Shown here piece after piece: positions 35,500 through 45,021 of a DNA stretch of 64,000 nucleotides (the stretch's first letter is position 1; each line of letters begins with the position of its first letter). The stretch is taken from positions 682,001-746,000 of the forward strand of contig NZ_CP047940.1 of NCBI RefSeq assembly GCF_014280235.1, read 5' to 3'. A program made the translations under genes and the position numbers. This DNA is from Cyanobium sp. NS01. Its GTDB lineage: Bacteria; Cyanobacteriota; Cyanobacteriia; PCC-6307; Cyanobiaceae. The notes beneath the pieces were generated by a model. That model was not told the origin of the DNA. It worked only from the letters and a program-made list of their open reading frames with translations, and searched no databases.

Positions 35500-36873
35500 A
35501 TGCCCCGTCTGCACGTCGGGGGGGTCCAGCCCCCGCTCCGCTTCATCCCGCCGATGCGCCGGCCCTGGGTGCGGCTGCTGCTGCGCGGTCTGCTGCCCCT
35601 GCTGCACCGCTGCCAGGGGGTGTGGCGCATCGAGGTGGCCGGCGGCGACGACCTCGCCAGGCTGTTCCAGGCCCACCAGCGCGGTGAGCTGCGGCTGCTG
35701 CTGGCCTTCCGCCACCCGAGCACTCGCGACCCCCTGGTGCTGGCCTGGCTGTTCTGGTGTGCCCTGCCGCGCCAGGCCCGCCGCCAGGGCCTGCGGCTGC
35801 CCCAGCCCTGCCATGCCCAGTTTCTCTACGACCGGGGTGTGCCGCTCTGGGCCGGCGCCGCGGTGGGCTGGCTGCTGAGCCGGCTGGGGGGCATCCCGAT
35901 CCAGCGCGGCAAGCTCGATCGCCAGGCCCTCCGCCTCGCCCGGGACGTGGCGGCCCGGGGCCCCTTCCCCCTGGCCATCGCCCCGGAGGGGGCCACCAAT
36001 GAACATGGGGATCTGATCGCTCCCCTGGAACCGGGGCTGGCCCAGATCGCCTTCTGGACCTGTGATGACCTGGCGGCGGCGGGGCGCGACGAGCGGGTGC
36101 TGATCGTGCCCATCGGTGTGCGCTACGAGCTGCTGCGGCCCAGCTGGCCGCGCATCGACGAGCTGCTGCTGCTGCTGGAGCGGCAGCTGGGGGTGGCTGC
36201 CCCCGCCGCGGGCGATCCCGCCTTCCCGTCGCCCGAGGCGCGGCGCTATGGGCGGCTGCAGGCAGTGTCCACGGCCCTGCTGGGGGCCATGGAGGTGTTC
36301 TACCGGCAGGCCCATGGGCTGGTGTTCGATGCCAACGCCCCCTTCGTCGATCGCCTGGCGCGGCTGCGGGAGGCCATGCTCGGCTTGGCTGAGGCCCGCT
36401 TCGGGCTCAGGCCCCAGGGCACGCTGCAGGAGCGTTGCCGCCGCATCGAGCAGGCCGGTTGGGAGCGGATCTACCGCAGCGATGGCCAGCAGCTCTCACC
36501 GGTGGCCCTGGGCCTGGCCGACTGGACCGCCGCCGAGGCCAGCCTCTGCCTGGAGCACATGCACCTGGTGGAGCCGTTTGCGGCCATCAGCGGTCACTAC
36601 GTGGCCGAGGCACCCACGCCGGATCGCTACGCCGAGGTGCTGCAGATCCTCTGGCGGGCCGTGGCCTGGATCGAAGGCCGCCCGGGGGCCTCGCCGCCGT
36701 CGCTGGGCCGCAGCCGGGCACGGCTGCAGGTGCAGGCCCCGATCGAGGTCACGGAGCGCTATGCGGCCTATCGACGCGATCGCCGCCGATCGGTTGAGGC
36801 CCTCACCGCCCAGGTGCGGCAGGGACTCGAAGCCACGCTGCTTCAAGCCGGTGCCGATGGGGCCAGGGGCTGA
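35500..36873 (+). CDS. PlsC-like glycerol-phosphate acyltransferase family protein
   Basis: A 457-residue protein with an LPLAT domain. The HX4D catalytic motif is RHPSTRDPLVLAW near residue 67. GGIPIQRGKLDRQ near residue 130 is motif II, and IAPEGATNEHG near residue 163 is the EGT-type motif III. The 200-residue C-terminal region is helical and unlike short PlsC enzymes. The family acylates glycerol phosphates or lysophospholipids at the membrane; the exact acceptor cannot be told. It lies 15 bases after pyrF, and converges with the glycosyltransferase gene. Confidence 0.82.
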   Translation: MPRLHVGGVQPPLRFIPPMRRPWVRLLLRGLLPLLHRCQGVWRIEVAGGDDLARLFQAHQRGELRLLLAFRHPSTRDPLVLAWLFWCALPRQARRQGLRLPQPCHAQFLYDRGVPLWAGAAVGWLLSRLGGIPIQRGKLDRQALRLARDVAARGPFPLAIAPEGATNEHGDLIAPLEPGLAQIAFWTCDDLAAAGRDERVLIVPIGVRYELLRPSWPRIDELLLLLERQLGVAAPAAGDPAFPSPEARRYGRLQAVSTALLGAMEVFYRQAHGLVFDANAPFVDRLARLREAMLGLAEARFGLRPQGTLQERCRRIEQAGWERIYRSDGQQLSPVALGLADWTAAEASLCLEHMHLVEPFAAISGHYVAEAPTPDRYAEVLQILWRAVAWIEGRPGASPPSLGRSRARLQVQAPIEVTERYAAYRRDRRRSVEALTAQVRQGLEATLLQAGADGARG

Positions 36874-36885
36874 GGGGGTTGGGGA

Positions 36886-38220
36886 TCAGGCCGCCAACGT
36901 GGGCTTGCCGATCAGCTCCCCGTAGAGCCGCTCGAGGGCGTCGAGATTGCGGCTGAGGGTGTAGCGCTCCAGCACCCGGGCCCGCGCCCGCCGCCCCAGC
37001 TCGGTGGTGAGCACGGGCTGGTCCCGCAGGACCGGCAGCAGGGTGCGCAGCTGGGTGGTCACCCCCTGGGTGCTGATCACGATGCCGGCCCCGCCATCCA
37101 GCACCTCGCCATCGGCGCCGGCATCGGTGGCGATGCAGGCCGTGCCACAGGCCATGGCCTCCAGCAGGGCCAGGGAGAGGCCCTCCACCAGGGAGGGCAG
37201 CAGGAACACTTCGGCCAGCTGCAGCAGCGCCACCCGGGTGGCCAGGTTGGGCTCGTAGCCCCACCACACCACGTCATCGTCCTGGGAGGCGCCCTGGAGG
37301 GCGGCCCGCAGGGGCCCATCACCGACGATCACGAGCCTGCAGCCAGTGGGGCGCACCAGCCGCCAGGCCCTGAGCAGGGCCTCCACGTTCTTCTCGGTGG
37401 CCATCCGGCCCATGTACAGGAACACGCGGCTGCCGCCGAACTGGTGGCGCAGGGCCTGCAGTTCTTTGGAGGGAGCGGCTGGAGCGGGCGTCCAGGTGTC
37501 GCTGTCCACGCCGTTGGGGATCACGGCGAGGCGTTCGGGCCTCACCCCCAGCCGCATCAGCACCTCTGCCTGGCGATCGGAGAACACGATCACCCGGTCG
37601 AAGCGAGCCAGGGCGGGGGCGTAAAGCTGGTAGGTGAGTTGCTGGGTGCCGGCCGTGAGGTTGCGCAGGCTGGCGTCAAAGGCCGGATGGAAGGTGGCCA
37701 CCAGCGGCAGGCCCAGCTGCTGGCAGAGGTCCGGCAGCCGGAAGTCGAGCGGGGACAGGGTGAGGCTGGCGTGCACCAGATCGGGGCGCAGCCGCTCCAG
37801 CGACTCCCGCAACTCCCGCTGGGCCCCGGGTGAGGGAATCGTGTACACCTGGGATTTCACCAGGTAGGAGAGGATCACCTCCGGGTCCGTCCCGCCTGGG
37901 GAAGGCGCCCCTACCGGGCCCAGGTCATGCACCGCCTCCGGCAGGTCCAGCACTGCCCCGTCCCCCAGCCTGCCCCCGGCACCACCAGCACGGCTGCGCT
38001 GCCCGCGGCGCCTCAGGTTCGAGCCCCCCCAGCGACCGACGGCCTCAGGCGACAGGCCACCGGGCTCGACCCCAGGGCGCCCGAGCTGGGCAGCAGGGGT
38101 GTCGAAGTGGATGAAGCTCACGCCGTGGCCGCGCTCCCGCAGGGCATACGTCGTGGTGAGGCCGTAGGTGACGTTGCCGCAGAAGGGAGATTTCTTGCCT
38201 AGCCAGGCAATCTGAGCCAC
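36886..38220 (-). CDS. GT4-type glycosyltransferase with an internal low-complexity insertion
   Basis: A 444-residue GT-B enzyme starting at the GTG at 38220 (VAQIAWLGKKSPFCGNVTYG), a start region I recognise from a conserved cyanobacterial family. Residues about 42-114 are an Arg/Gly/Pro-rich insertion. Then come YLVKSQVYTIPSPGAQRELR, LVATFHPAFDASLRNLTAGT and VIPNGVDSDTW. The donor-site EX7E motif is EGLSLALLE near residue 340. Sugar donor and acceptor are unknown; lipid or polysaccharide glycosylation is likely from the family. The MFS gene upstream ends 26 bases before its start. Confidence 0.82.
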   Translation of the reverse strand: MAQIAWLGKKSPFCGNVTYGLTTTYALRERGHGVSFIHFDTPAAQLGRPGVEPGGLSPEAVGRWGGSNLRRRGQRSRAGGAGGRLGDGAVLDLPEAVHDLGPVGAPSPGGTDPEVILSYLVKSQVYTIPSPGAQRELRESLERLRPDLVHASLTLSPLDFRLPDLCQQLGLPLVATFHPAFDASLRNLTAGTQQLTYQLYAPALARFDRVIVFSDRQAEVLMRLGVRPERLAVIPNGVDSDTWTPAPAAPSKELQALRHQFGGSRVFLYMGRMATEKNVEALLRAWRLVRPTGCRLVIVGDGPLRAALQGASQDDDVVWWGYEPNLATRVALLQLAEVFLLPSLVEGLSLALLEAMACGTACIATDAGADGEVLDGGAGIVISTQGVTTQLRTLLPVLRDQPVLTTELGRRARARVLERYTLSRNLDALERLYGELIGKPTLAA

Positions 38221-38246
38221 CCAGCCTCGCGCGTCTTCCCCTGACG

Positions 38247-39656
38247 CTACCAGCGGCGCCAGGGCTGCTCGGCCAGGGCCGCCACCAGGGCGATCGAGGC
38301 CAGCGCCCACAGCACCGGCAGCAGACCCCAGCGGCTCACCACCGCACCGGCGAGCACCAGGGGCAGGCTCAGGGCGATGTTGATCAGGTTGTTCTGCAGG
38401 CCGAACACCTTGCCCCGCATCGCCTCGGGGGTGTCTTCCTGGATCGTGGTCTGGGCCGGGATCGCCAGCATCGCGGCGCCGACCCCCAGCACGCCGCAGA
38501 GCAGCAGGGTGAACACGAGACTGCCGCGCAGCTGGCCCAGCAGCAGCAGGCTCCAGCCAATCGTGCCCAGGCCGGCGGCGGCCAGGCTGCGGCGCGGCAG
38601 CCGCTGACCCAGCTGGGCCACGGCCAGGGCGCCGATCCCCAATCCCAGGCCACTCATGGCCAGCAGCGTGCCGAAACGGGTTGGACCGAGCCCCGGCACC
38701 GCCGAGGCCAGGCTGATGGCCAGCACGTAGAGGGCCGCCAGCAGGCTGTAGAGCAGCACCAGCTGGCCCATGGCCCGGGCCACCGGCGGCCGCTCCCGCA
38801 CCACGGCCAGTCCCTGGCGGATCTCTGACAGCACCGACGTGCGGGCCACCGGCCGGGGCGATTCCCGCCAGCGGATGCGGGAGATCGAGAGGGCCGCGAT
38901 GCCGTAGCAGGCGGGCAGCAACAGGAATTCACCCCCCTCGATGCCGATCCCGGCCAGGACCCGCTGCAGCAGCCGCAGGATCGGATCGCCGAGGGCAAAG
39001 CCCACGATGGTGGCCGCCATGCTGGTGGCCTGATAGAGGGAATTGGCCGCCAGCAGGTGCTGGCTCGGCACCAGCTGGGGGATGGCGGCCTGCTCAGCCG
39101 GCGCAAAGAACTGGGTGAGCACCGATTCCAGAAAGGTCATCAGCACCAGGCCCCAGTAGCCCACGCTCAGCCCCAGCCACAGCGGGCTGTCCACCAGACA
39201 GAAGGGCACGAACAGCACCAGCGCTGCCCGCAGGCCATTGGAGGCCACCATCACGGTGCGCTTGGGCCAGCGGTCGGCCCAGACGCCGGCCACGGTGCCC
39301 AGCAGCATCGCGGGCAGGGTGTTGGCCACGTAGATGCCCGTGGCCAGCAGCGTGATCATCTGGGCCCTGGTCTCGGGCAGATCCATCCGCATCGCCGTGG
39401 CGGCCTCGGCCAGGGCGGGGTTGGCATCCGGCGTACCGCGCACCCAGGTCTGGGCGATCAGGAACACCATCAGCACGATGTAGAACTTGTCGGCCAGCTG
39501 GGAGAAGATCTGCCCCAGCCAGAGCAGGCGGAAGTCGGGCAAGGCCAGCACGGCCTGGATCCCTGATCTCGTCCTGCCTGGGCCCGGCCCCCTGCTCACA
39601 GGGGAGCCCTCTGGACTGCCGGTCAAGCTGGATTGGCCCCGAGCACGGCTGCCCAT
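38247..39656 (-). CDS. Major facilitator superfamily transporter
   Basis: A 469-residue membrane protein with about 12 hydrophobic segments. Residues 1-33 are polar. The first helix region LPDFRLLWLGQIFSQLADKF and the loop GVWADRWPKRTVMVASNGLR (the MFS A-motif position) fit the MFS_3/EntS-like group. GLQNNLINIALSLPLVLAGA lies near the end. The substrate is unknown. It sits between recO and the glycosyltransferase gene on the same strand, with gaps of 17 and 26 bases. Alternative internal starts are possible because the first 30 residues look non-conserved. Confidence 0.82.
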   Translation of the reverse strand: MGSRARGQSSLTGSPEGSPVSRGPGPGRTRSGIQAVLALPDFRLLWLGQIFSQLADKFYIVLMVFLIAQTWVRGTPDANPALAEAATAMRMDLPETRAQMITLLATGIYVANTLPAMLLGTVAGVWADRWPKRTVMVASNGLRAALVLFVPFCLVDSPLWLGLSVGYWGLVLMTFLESVLTQFFAPAEQAAIPQLVPSQHLLAANSLYQATSMAATIVGFALGDPILRLLQRVLAGIGIEGGEFLLLPACYGIAALSISRIRWRESPRPVARTSVLSEIRQGLAVVRERPPVARAMGQLVLLYSLLAALYVLAISLASAVPGLGPTRFGTLLAMSGLGLGIGALAVAQLGQRLPRRSLAAAGLGTIGWSLLLLGQLRGSLVFTLLLCGVLGVGAAMLAIPAQTTIQEDTPEAMRGKVFGLQNNLINIALSLPLVLAGAVVSRWGLLPVLWALASIALVAALAEQPWRRW

Positions 39657-39673
39657 GATGGCTCAGGGCCGTT

Positions 39674-40468
39674 TCAGGGCGGTCCGGAGGCGGTTTCAAT
39701 CCCCTGCCGCAGCAGCCGGAAGGATCGGGGGCGCCGGCTCAGATGCTCGCCGCACCAGCACTCCAGCAGCTCCAGCAGGTGCAGCCACACGACTTGGGGG
39801 CCCATCAGGGCCCCGTCGCGGCGGCGGGGCAGGGTGGCCCGCGGCAGCCGTTGCAGCAGGGCCAGTTCGGAGGCATTCAGCACCACCCTGGCTCCGGCGA
39901 TGGCGCCGATCGCGAAGCCCTCGCCGGGCAGCAGGCTGCAGCGCCACTCCCAGGTGCCCACGGGAGGGTCCAGGGGCGCCCCGCTGCGGCAGCAGCTGCT
40001 CAGGGGCAGGGCGTAGCCGCCGAGGGCCAGCACGTGCACTGCCGCCTGCACGGCCACGGCGAGGGCCTCCAGGTTGTCGCTGCGATCGCGCACCAGCAGC
40101 TCCAGCCGACCCAGATGCATCAGCACGGTGGTGAGCATGCCCGGCACCGGCTCGTCTGTGGGCACCAGGGCCATGCAGAGTTCAGCCAGGGCCTGGGCGG
40201 CTGCGAGGGTCTCCAGGCGCTGGGCCAGCTGGCTGTAGTTGTGCAGCACCCGTAGTTGGCGCACCCGTCGCAGGCCGCTGCGTCCACCCACCTGCAGCTG
40301 CAGATGGGCAAGGGGCACGGCCGCCGCCAGGCTGCTGCGGGGTTTGCGGGCCCCGGGCACGGCCAGGCGGCTGAGCCCGTGCGCCTCACTGAGCACAGTG
40401 AGCAGGCGGTCGCTCTCTCCCAGGGGCCTGCTGCTCAGGGCCAGGCTGTCCAGCCGTTCCTCAGCCAC
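39674..40468 (-). CDS. recO: DNA repair protein RecO
   Basis: Helps RecR load RecA at gaps in the RecFOR pathway. The 264-residue protein has the N-terminal OB-fold signature ALSSRPLGESDRLLTVLSE and GLSRLAVPGARKPRSSLAA. The helical C-terminal part contains LLELLECWCGEHLSRRPRSFR. It lies seven bases downstream of deoC, in a minus-strand run hpf-deoC-recO with overlaps or short gaps that suggest one transcript. Confidence 0.9.
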   Translation of the reverse strand: MAEERLDSLALSSRPLGESDRLLTVLSEAHGLSRLAVPGARKPRSSLAAAVPLAHLQLQVGGRSGLRRVRQLRVLHNYSQLAQRLETLAAAQALAELCMALVPTDEPVPGMLTTVLMHLGRLELLVRDRSDNLEALAVAVQAAVHVLALGGYALPLSSCCRSGAPLDPPVGTWEWRCSLLPGEGFAIGAIAGARVVLNASELALLQRLPRATLPRRRDGALMGPQVVWLHLLELLECWCGEHLSRRPRSFRLLRQGIETASGPP

Positions 40469-40475
40469 AGGCGCC

Positions 40476-41150
40476 TCAGCTCTTCTGGGCCAGGGCGAGG
40501 GCCACCCCCCGGCTGGTGCCCAGGCGGCTGGCGCCAGCCTCCACCAGCTCCACGGCCTGCTCGAGGCCGCTGATGCCGCCGGAGGCCTGGATGCCGGCCC
40601 GGCCCCGGGCCAGGTCGCGCAGCTGGGCCACCAGGGCCGCGGTCACCGGCGGCCCGAAGCCGGCGCCGCTCTTGAGGAAGCGGGCGCCGGCATCGATGCT
40701 GATTTCCACCAGCAGGGCCAGGGCCTCGGGCTCCAGGCGCCCCGCCTCCAGGGTCACCTTCACGGGCAGCCCGAGCTCGCAGAGGGCCGAGAGCTCATCG
40801 AGCACCCTGGCGCTGTCCCGGTCGGCCAGGGCGCCGAAGTCGGGCACCACATCGAGCTCGTCGGCCCCGGCGGCGGCGGCGGCCTCGGCCTCGGCCCGTT
40901 TCACGGCGGTGGGCACCGCTCCGAACGGGAATCCCACCACGGCAATCAGGCGCGGCCCGGAGCCGCGGCCCGAGCTCGCCAGCGGCAGGCGCTGGCGGGC
41001 CTCATCCACCCAGCGTGAGGCCACGCACAGGCCGGCGAAGCCGTAGTGGCGGGCCTGATCGCAGCCCTGCTGGATGGCCTCGCTGCCCTGCAGGGGATCC
41101 AGCAGGGCGTGCTCGATCAGGGGGATGAGATCGGGGCGTTCGCGGCTCAC
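40476..41150 (-). CDS. deoC: Deoxyribose-phosphate aldolase
   Basis: Class I TIM-barrel aldolase that splits 2-deoxyribose-5-phosphate to acetaldehyde and glyceraldehyde-3-phosphate. The 224-residue protein contains LIEHALLDPL, VVGFPFGAVPTAVKRAEAE, the Schiff-base Lys region LPVKVTLEAG near residue 150, and FLKSGAGFG near residue 183. GIQASGGISGLEQAVEL completes the barrel. Its ATG overlaps the hpf stop by four bases. Confidence 0.92.
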   Translation of the reverse strand: MSRERPDLIPLIEHALLDPLQGSEAIQQGCDQARHYGFAGLCVASRWVDEARQRLPLASSGRGSGPRLIAVVGFPFGAVPTAVKRAEAEAAAAAGADELDVVPDFGALADRDSARVLDELSALCELGLPVKVTLEAGRLEPEALALLVEISIDAGARFLKSGAGFGPPVTAALVAQLRDLARGRAGIQASGGISGLEQAVELVEAGASRLGTSRGVALALAQKS

Positions 41151-41734
41151 GCCTCCTTCGGCTGGATCACCCCGAAGCCCCCATGGTTGCGGTGATACAC
41201 CACCTGGATCTGCCCCGTCTCGGCCTCCCGGAACACGTAGAAGTCGTGGTCGATCAACTCCAGCTGGTGGGTGGCCTCATCCAGGGTCATGGGCGGCATG
41301 GAGAAGTACTTGCGCCGCACGCCGCGGTTGGGGAGTTCCGGCTCCTTGCCATCGGTGAGGCTGCCGCCGGGGGGTGGCAGGGCGGCGGCACCGGCCTCCT
41401 CGTCGCGGGCGGAGCGATGCACCGGGCCCTGATGGCGCTCGTGGATGCGCTCCTTGTAGCGGTTCAGCTGACGGGTGAGCTTGCTGGCCACCAGGTCGAT
41501 GCTGGCGTAGAGGTTGTCGCTGTGCTCCTGGGCCCGGATCACGGTGCCGTTGGCGAACATCGTCACCTCGGCGATCTGTTGGGGCACGCGGGGGTTGCGG
41601 GCCACCGAGAGGTGCACGTCAGCCTCCTTGACCATGCCCTCAAAGTGGCTGATGGCTCGGGTCAGTTTGGTTTCGGTGTACTCCCGGATGGCGGGGGTGA
41701 CTTCAAGATTGCGGCCATGGATCAGCAGTTTCAT
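41147..41734 (-). CDS. hpf: Long-form ribosome hibernation promoting factor (LrtA type)
   Basis: Binds the decoding centre and drives 100S dimer formation in dark or starved cells; in cyanobacteria the transcript was found as light-repressed lrtA. The 195-residue length is the long form. Residues 1-105 match the S30AE domain (MKLLIHGRNLEVTPAIREY; AIRDE-type FANGTVIRAQEHSDNLYASI). A variable linker follows, and residues about 140-195 are the dimerisation domain (MPPMTLDEATHQLELIDHDF, NHGGFGVIQP). It is first in the hpf-deoC-recO run and is divergent from lipB with 54 bases between. Confidence 0.94.
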   Translation of the reverse strand: MKLLIHGRNLEVTPAIREYTETKLTRAISHFEGMVKEADVHLSVARNPRVPQQIAEVTMFANGTVIRAQEHSDNLYASIDLVASKLTRQLNRYKERIHERHQGPVHRSARDEEAGAAALPPPGGSLTDGKEPELPNRGVRRKYFSMPPMTLDEATHQLELIDHDFYVFREAETGQIQVVYHRNHGGFGVIQPKEA

Positions 41735-41788
41735 CAGATAGCAGCCGGCTCCGTTGCTGGTTCATCCCCACGCTAGGAACGCCTGCCG

Positions 41789-42469
41789 GTGCCCCCCCCG
41801 CTCGACGCAATCCTTTTTGAATCCCGCCTTCCAGTGGCGTTCGAGCCGGCCTGGCGGGCCCAGCGGCAGCTGCAGCAGCGCCTGCTGGTTGCCCCTGAGG
41901 GACCCGATGCCGTGCTGCTGCTGGAGCACCAAAGCTGTTACACCCTGGGGCGCGGAGCCTCCGAGGCCTTCCTGCGCTGTTCCCCCAGCGCCCTGCCCTT
42001 CCCCTTGCACCGCATCGACCGCGGCGGCGAGGTGACCCACCACACCCCGGGCCAGCTGGTGCTCTACCCGGTGCTCAACCTGCGCCGCCACGGGGCCGAC
42101 CTGCACCTCTATCTGCGCCAGCTGGAGCAGGTGGTGATCGACCTGCTGGCGGGCTTGGCCCTGCGTGGTGAGCGCATCGAGGGGCTCACCGGCGTGTGGC
42201 TGGAGGGCCGCAAGGTGGCGGCGATCGGGGTGGGGGCCCGGCGCTGGATCAGCCAGCACGGCCTGGCCCTGAACGTGGAGGCCGATCTGGCGGGCTTCGA
42301 GGCGGTGGTGCCGTGCGGCCTCGCCGATCAGCGCGTGGGTCGGCTCGCCGACCTGGATCCCAGCCTCACGGCCGCGGGGCTGCGCGCCCCGCTGCTGGCG
42401 GCCTTCGCCCAGCGGTTCCAGCTGAACCTGCGCCCCCCGGCGTCCCACGAACAGCTCCAGGGATGGTAA
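41789..42469 (+). CDS. lipB: Octanoyl-ACP:protein octanoyltransferase
   Basis: Moves octanoyl groups from ACP to lipoyl domains. The 226-residue product has [15 protein letters not shown], the His-rich signature [20 protein letters not shown] near residue 74, and the active-site segment [15 protein letters not shown] near residue 138. The GTG at 41789 is the first in-frame start. It acts on lipoylated enzymes such as the E2 encoded by pdhC in this window. The next gene's ATG at 42463 overlaps its stop. Confidence 0.93.
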   Translation: MPPPLDAILFESRLPVAFEPAWRAQRQLQQRLLVAPEGPDAVLLLEHQSCYTLGRGASEAFLRCSPSALPFPLHRIDRGGEVTHHTPGQLVLYPVLNLRRHGADLHLYLRQLEQVVIDLLAGLALRGERIEGLTGVWLEGRKVAAIGVGARRWISQHGLALNVEADLAGFEAVVPCGLADQRVGRLADLDPSLTAAGLRAPLLAAFAQRFQLNLRPPASHEQLQGW

Positions 42470-44487
42470 CGATGGTGACTCTCTGGGCAGAGCCCGTGTC
42501 GCCAGCTCCCTCATCTGCCGCTCCTGAGGTCGCTCCTGAGCTTGCCGAGATCCACTGGAGCGGCAGCCGTCGCGACCAGCAGGCCCTGGCCCTGCACAGC
42601 GACTGGAGCCAGCTCAGCGGGATTCACGGCCTCTGGCCGCTGCTGGCCGAGCGCTACGGCGATGCGCCGGCCCTGGAGGCCCCCCATGCGGCGGTGCCCG
42701 AGTCGCTGAGCTACCGCCAGCTCCAGGAGCGGATTGAGCAGCTGGCGGCAGGCTTTGCGGCCCTGGGCGTGGCCAGCGGTGACGTGGTGGCGATCTTTGC
42801 CGAGAACGGCAGCCGCTGGCTGCAGGCCGACCAGGGGCTGATGCGCTGCGGTGCTGCCGATGCCGTGCGCGGCAGCGCCGCTCCGGTGGAGGAGCTGCGT
42901 TACATCCTGGAGGACTCCGGCGCCATCGGCCTGGTGGTGGAGTCGGCGGCCCTGTGGCGGCAGCTCGAGCTGCCGCCAGCCGCTCTGGCGGCGTTGCGCT
43001 TCGTGGTGCTGATCGAGGGGGAGCCGCCTGCCGGCGCAACCCCCTCAGGCACGGCGCTGATGGGTTGGCAGGAGCTGGCCCGGCGGGGTGCTGAAGCCCT
43101 GGCGGCCGGCCGGCCGGCCCCGCCGCCACCGGCCGATCCCCAGGCCCTGGCCACGATCCTCTACACCTCCGGCACCACAGGCCAGCCGAAGGGTGTGCCG
43201 CTCAGCCACGCCAACCTGCTGCACCAGCTGCGCCACCTGGGCGTGGCCGTCACGCCCCAGCCCGGCGACCGGGTGGTGAGCGTGCTGCCGATCTGGCATT
43301 CCTATGAGCGCAGCGCCGAGTACTTCCTGCTGGCCTGCGGCTGCCACCAGACCTACACCACGCTCAAGCAGCTGCGGCCCGACCTGCAGCGGGTGCAACC
43401 TCACTATCTGATCAGCGTGCCACGGCTGTGGGAGGCGATCCTGGCGGGCTTCGAGGACGCCCTGCGCAGCATGCCGGCCCCCCGCCAGCGGCTGATCGGC
43501 GCCGCCCTGGCCAACAGCCGCGCCCAGGGGCTGGCCCGTCGCCGCATGCTCGATCTCACCCTCAGCCCCGAGCCGCCGGCGAGCCGGGCCTGGGCCGCCC
43601 TCGAGGCGCTGCTGCGCTGGCCGCTGCATCGTCTGGCCGGCGCGGTGCTGTGGCCGAAGGTGCGCACCCAGCTGGTGGGCGGACGGCTGCGCACGGCGAT
43701 CAGCGGTGGTGGTGCCCTCGCCCTGCACGTGGATGGCTTCTTCGAGGCGATCGGCATCGAGCTGCTGGTGGGCTACGGCCTCACCGAGACCAGCCCGGTG
43801 CTCACCTGCCGCCGCCCCTGGGCCAATCGCCGCGGCAGCGCCGGCCAGCCCCTGCCGGGCACGGCGATCAGAGTGGCCGACCCCGAGAGTCATCGGCCCC
43901 TGACCCTGGGGCAGCGGGGGCTGGTGCTGGCCCGCGGCCCCCAGGTGATGGGGGGCTACTGGCACAAGCCCGAGGCCAGCGCCCGTGTGCTGGACGCCGA
44001 GGGCTGGTTCGACACGGGGGATCTGGGCCATCTGCTGCCCGATGGCTCCCTGGTGCTCACCGGCCGGGCCAAGGACACGATCGTGCTCAGCAGCGGTGAG
44101 AACATCGAGCCCGGCCCCCTGGAGGATGCCCTGGTGGCCAGTCCGCTGCTGGAGCAGGTGATGCTGGTGGGGCAGGACCGCAAGCAGCTGGGGGCCCTGC
44201 TGGTGCCCCGGCCCGAGCAGCTGGTGGCGTTCGCGGCCGAGGCGGGCCTCACTTGGGCTCAGGGGCAGCCGGCGGAGCCGGCCCTGCTGCGGGCCCTGAC
44301 CCGTGAGTGCAACCGCCTGCTGGCTGCCCGGCCAGGCTCCCGGCCCGAGGAGCGGCTGGGGGGGGTGGCGCTGGTGCAGCCCTTCAGCCTCGACAACGGC
44401 CTGCTCACCCAGACCCTCAAGCAGCGCCGTGACCGCATCGCCAGCCGCGATGCCGCCGCGATCGAGGCGCTGTATCGGCCCCACTGA
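42463..44487 (+). CDS. Long-chain acyl-ACP/acyl-CoA synthetase (AMP-binding)
   Basis: Activates free fatty acids with ATP; the cyanobacterial orthologue (Aas) uses ACP to recycle fatty acids. The product is 674 residues. The AMP-binding motif [19 protein letters not shown] lies near residue 230, [14 protein letters not shown] near residue 437, and the adenylation hinge region [15 protein letters not shown] near residue 512. [17 protein letters not shown] is the C-terminal A8-like motif. Starts at 42463 and 42472 are both possible; either overlaps or abuts lipB, suggesting coupled expression. Confidence 0.9.
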   Translation: MVTMVTLWAEPVSPAPSSAAPEVAPELAEIHWSGSRRDQQALALHSDWSQLSGIHGLWPLLAERYGDAPALEAPHAAVPESLSYRQLQERIEQLAAGFAALGVASGDVVAIFAENGSRWLQADQGLMRCGAADAVRGSAAPVEELRYILEDSGAIGLVVESAALWRQLELPPAALAALRFVVLIEGEPPAGATPSGTALMGWQELARRGAEALAAGRPAPPPPADPQALATILYTSGTTGQPKGVPLSHANLLHQLRHLGVAVTPQPGDRVVSVLPIWHSYERSAEYFLLACGCHQTYTTLKQLRPDLQRVQPHYLISVPRLWEAILAGFEDALRSMPAPRQRLIGAALANSRAQGLARRRMLDLTLSPEPPASRAWAALEALLRWPLHRLAGAVLWPKVRTQLVGGRLRTAISGGGALALHVDGFFEAIGIELLVGYGLTETSPVLTCRRPWANRRGSAGQPLPGTAIRVADPESHRPLTLGQRGLVLARGPQVMGGYWHKPEASARVLDAEGWFDTGDLGHLLPDGSLVLTGRAKDTIVLSSGENIEPGPLEDALVASPLLEQVMLVGQDRKQLGALLVPRPEQLVAFAAEAGLTWAQGQPAEPALLRALTRECNRLLAARPGSRPEERLGGVALVQPFSLDNGLLTQTLKQRRDRIASRDAAAIEALYRPH

Positions 44488-44548
44488 GCGTCCGTCGGTT
44501 GACCAGCACCCGCCGCGCTGACAACCTGACTGCTGCATCCCTTCCCCC

Positions 44549-44992
44549 ATGGCCGACGCCAGTCTTTCGATCAAGCGCTCCATCACCGTGCGCGCTGTGG
44601 TCACCCCGCGCTGGAAGGAGGATGCGGAGCGGGAACTGAGCAATGGCCTCGCCGCCAGCGACGCCCAGCTGGCCCAGCTGGAGCAGGAGGGGCAGCAGGT
44701 GATCGATGAGATCCGCCGCCAGAGCGCCAACCCCCTCGACCCCCGGGTGCAGGAGCAGGTGGGGTCAGTGCAGCAGCAGGTGGCGGCGAAGCGCTCCGAG
44801 CTCGAGGAACAGAAGCGCCAGATGCTGGAGCAGCAACGCCAGGTGCGCGAGCTGGAGATGGAGCAGATCGTGGAGCAGGGGCAGCTGGAGAGCTTCTGCA
44901 CGGTGCAGGTGGGCGACAACCTGGTGGAAAAACTGCAGGCCTCGGTGCTGGTGCGCGATGGCGTGATCGAAGCGGTGGAAGGCGCCTCGTAA
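44549..44992 (+). CDS. YlqD-like coiled-coil protein
   Basis: A 147-residue protein with MADASLSIKRSITVRAVVTP at the N-terminus. A long coiled coil spans roughly residues 35-110, rich in Gln/Glu/Arg (QQQVAAKRSELEEQKRQMLE). It ends with a small beta segment (VQVGDNLVEKLQASVLVRDG). This layout fits the YlqD family, whose function is unknown. It sits 29 bases before pdhC on the same strand. Confidence 0.78.
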   Translation: MADASLSIKRSITVRAVVTPRWKEDAERELSNGLAASDAQLAQLEQEGQQVIDEIRRQSANPLDPRVQEQVGSVQQQVAAKRSELEEQKRQMLEQQRQVRELEMEQIVEQGQLESFCTVQVGDNLVEKLQASVLVRDGVIEAVEGAS

Positions 44993-45021
44993 AATCCGCC
45001 CATTCCGCGCGGCGCACCCCG

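Noticed and set aside
36776-36783. HIP1 (GCGATCGC) enrichment
   Set aside because: Only a few copies were noticed by eye (for example 28433, 36776, 40082), about what chance gives at this GC, so no enrichment is claimed.
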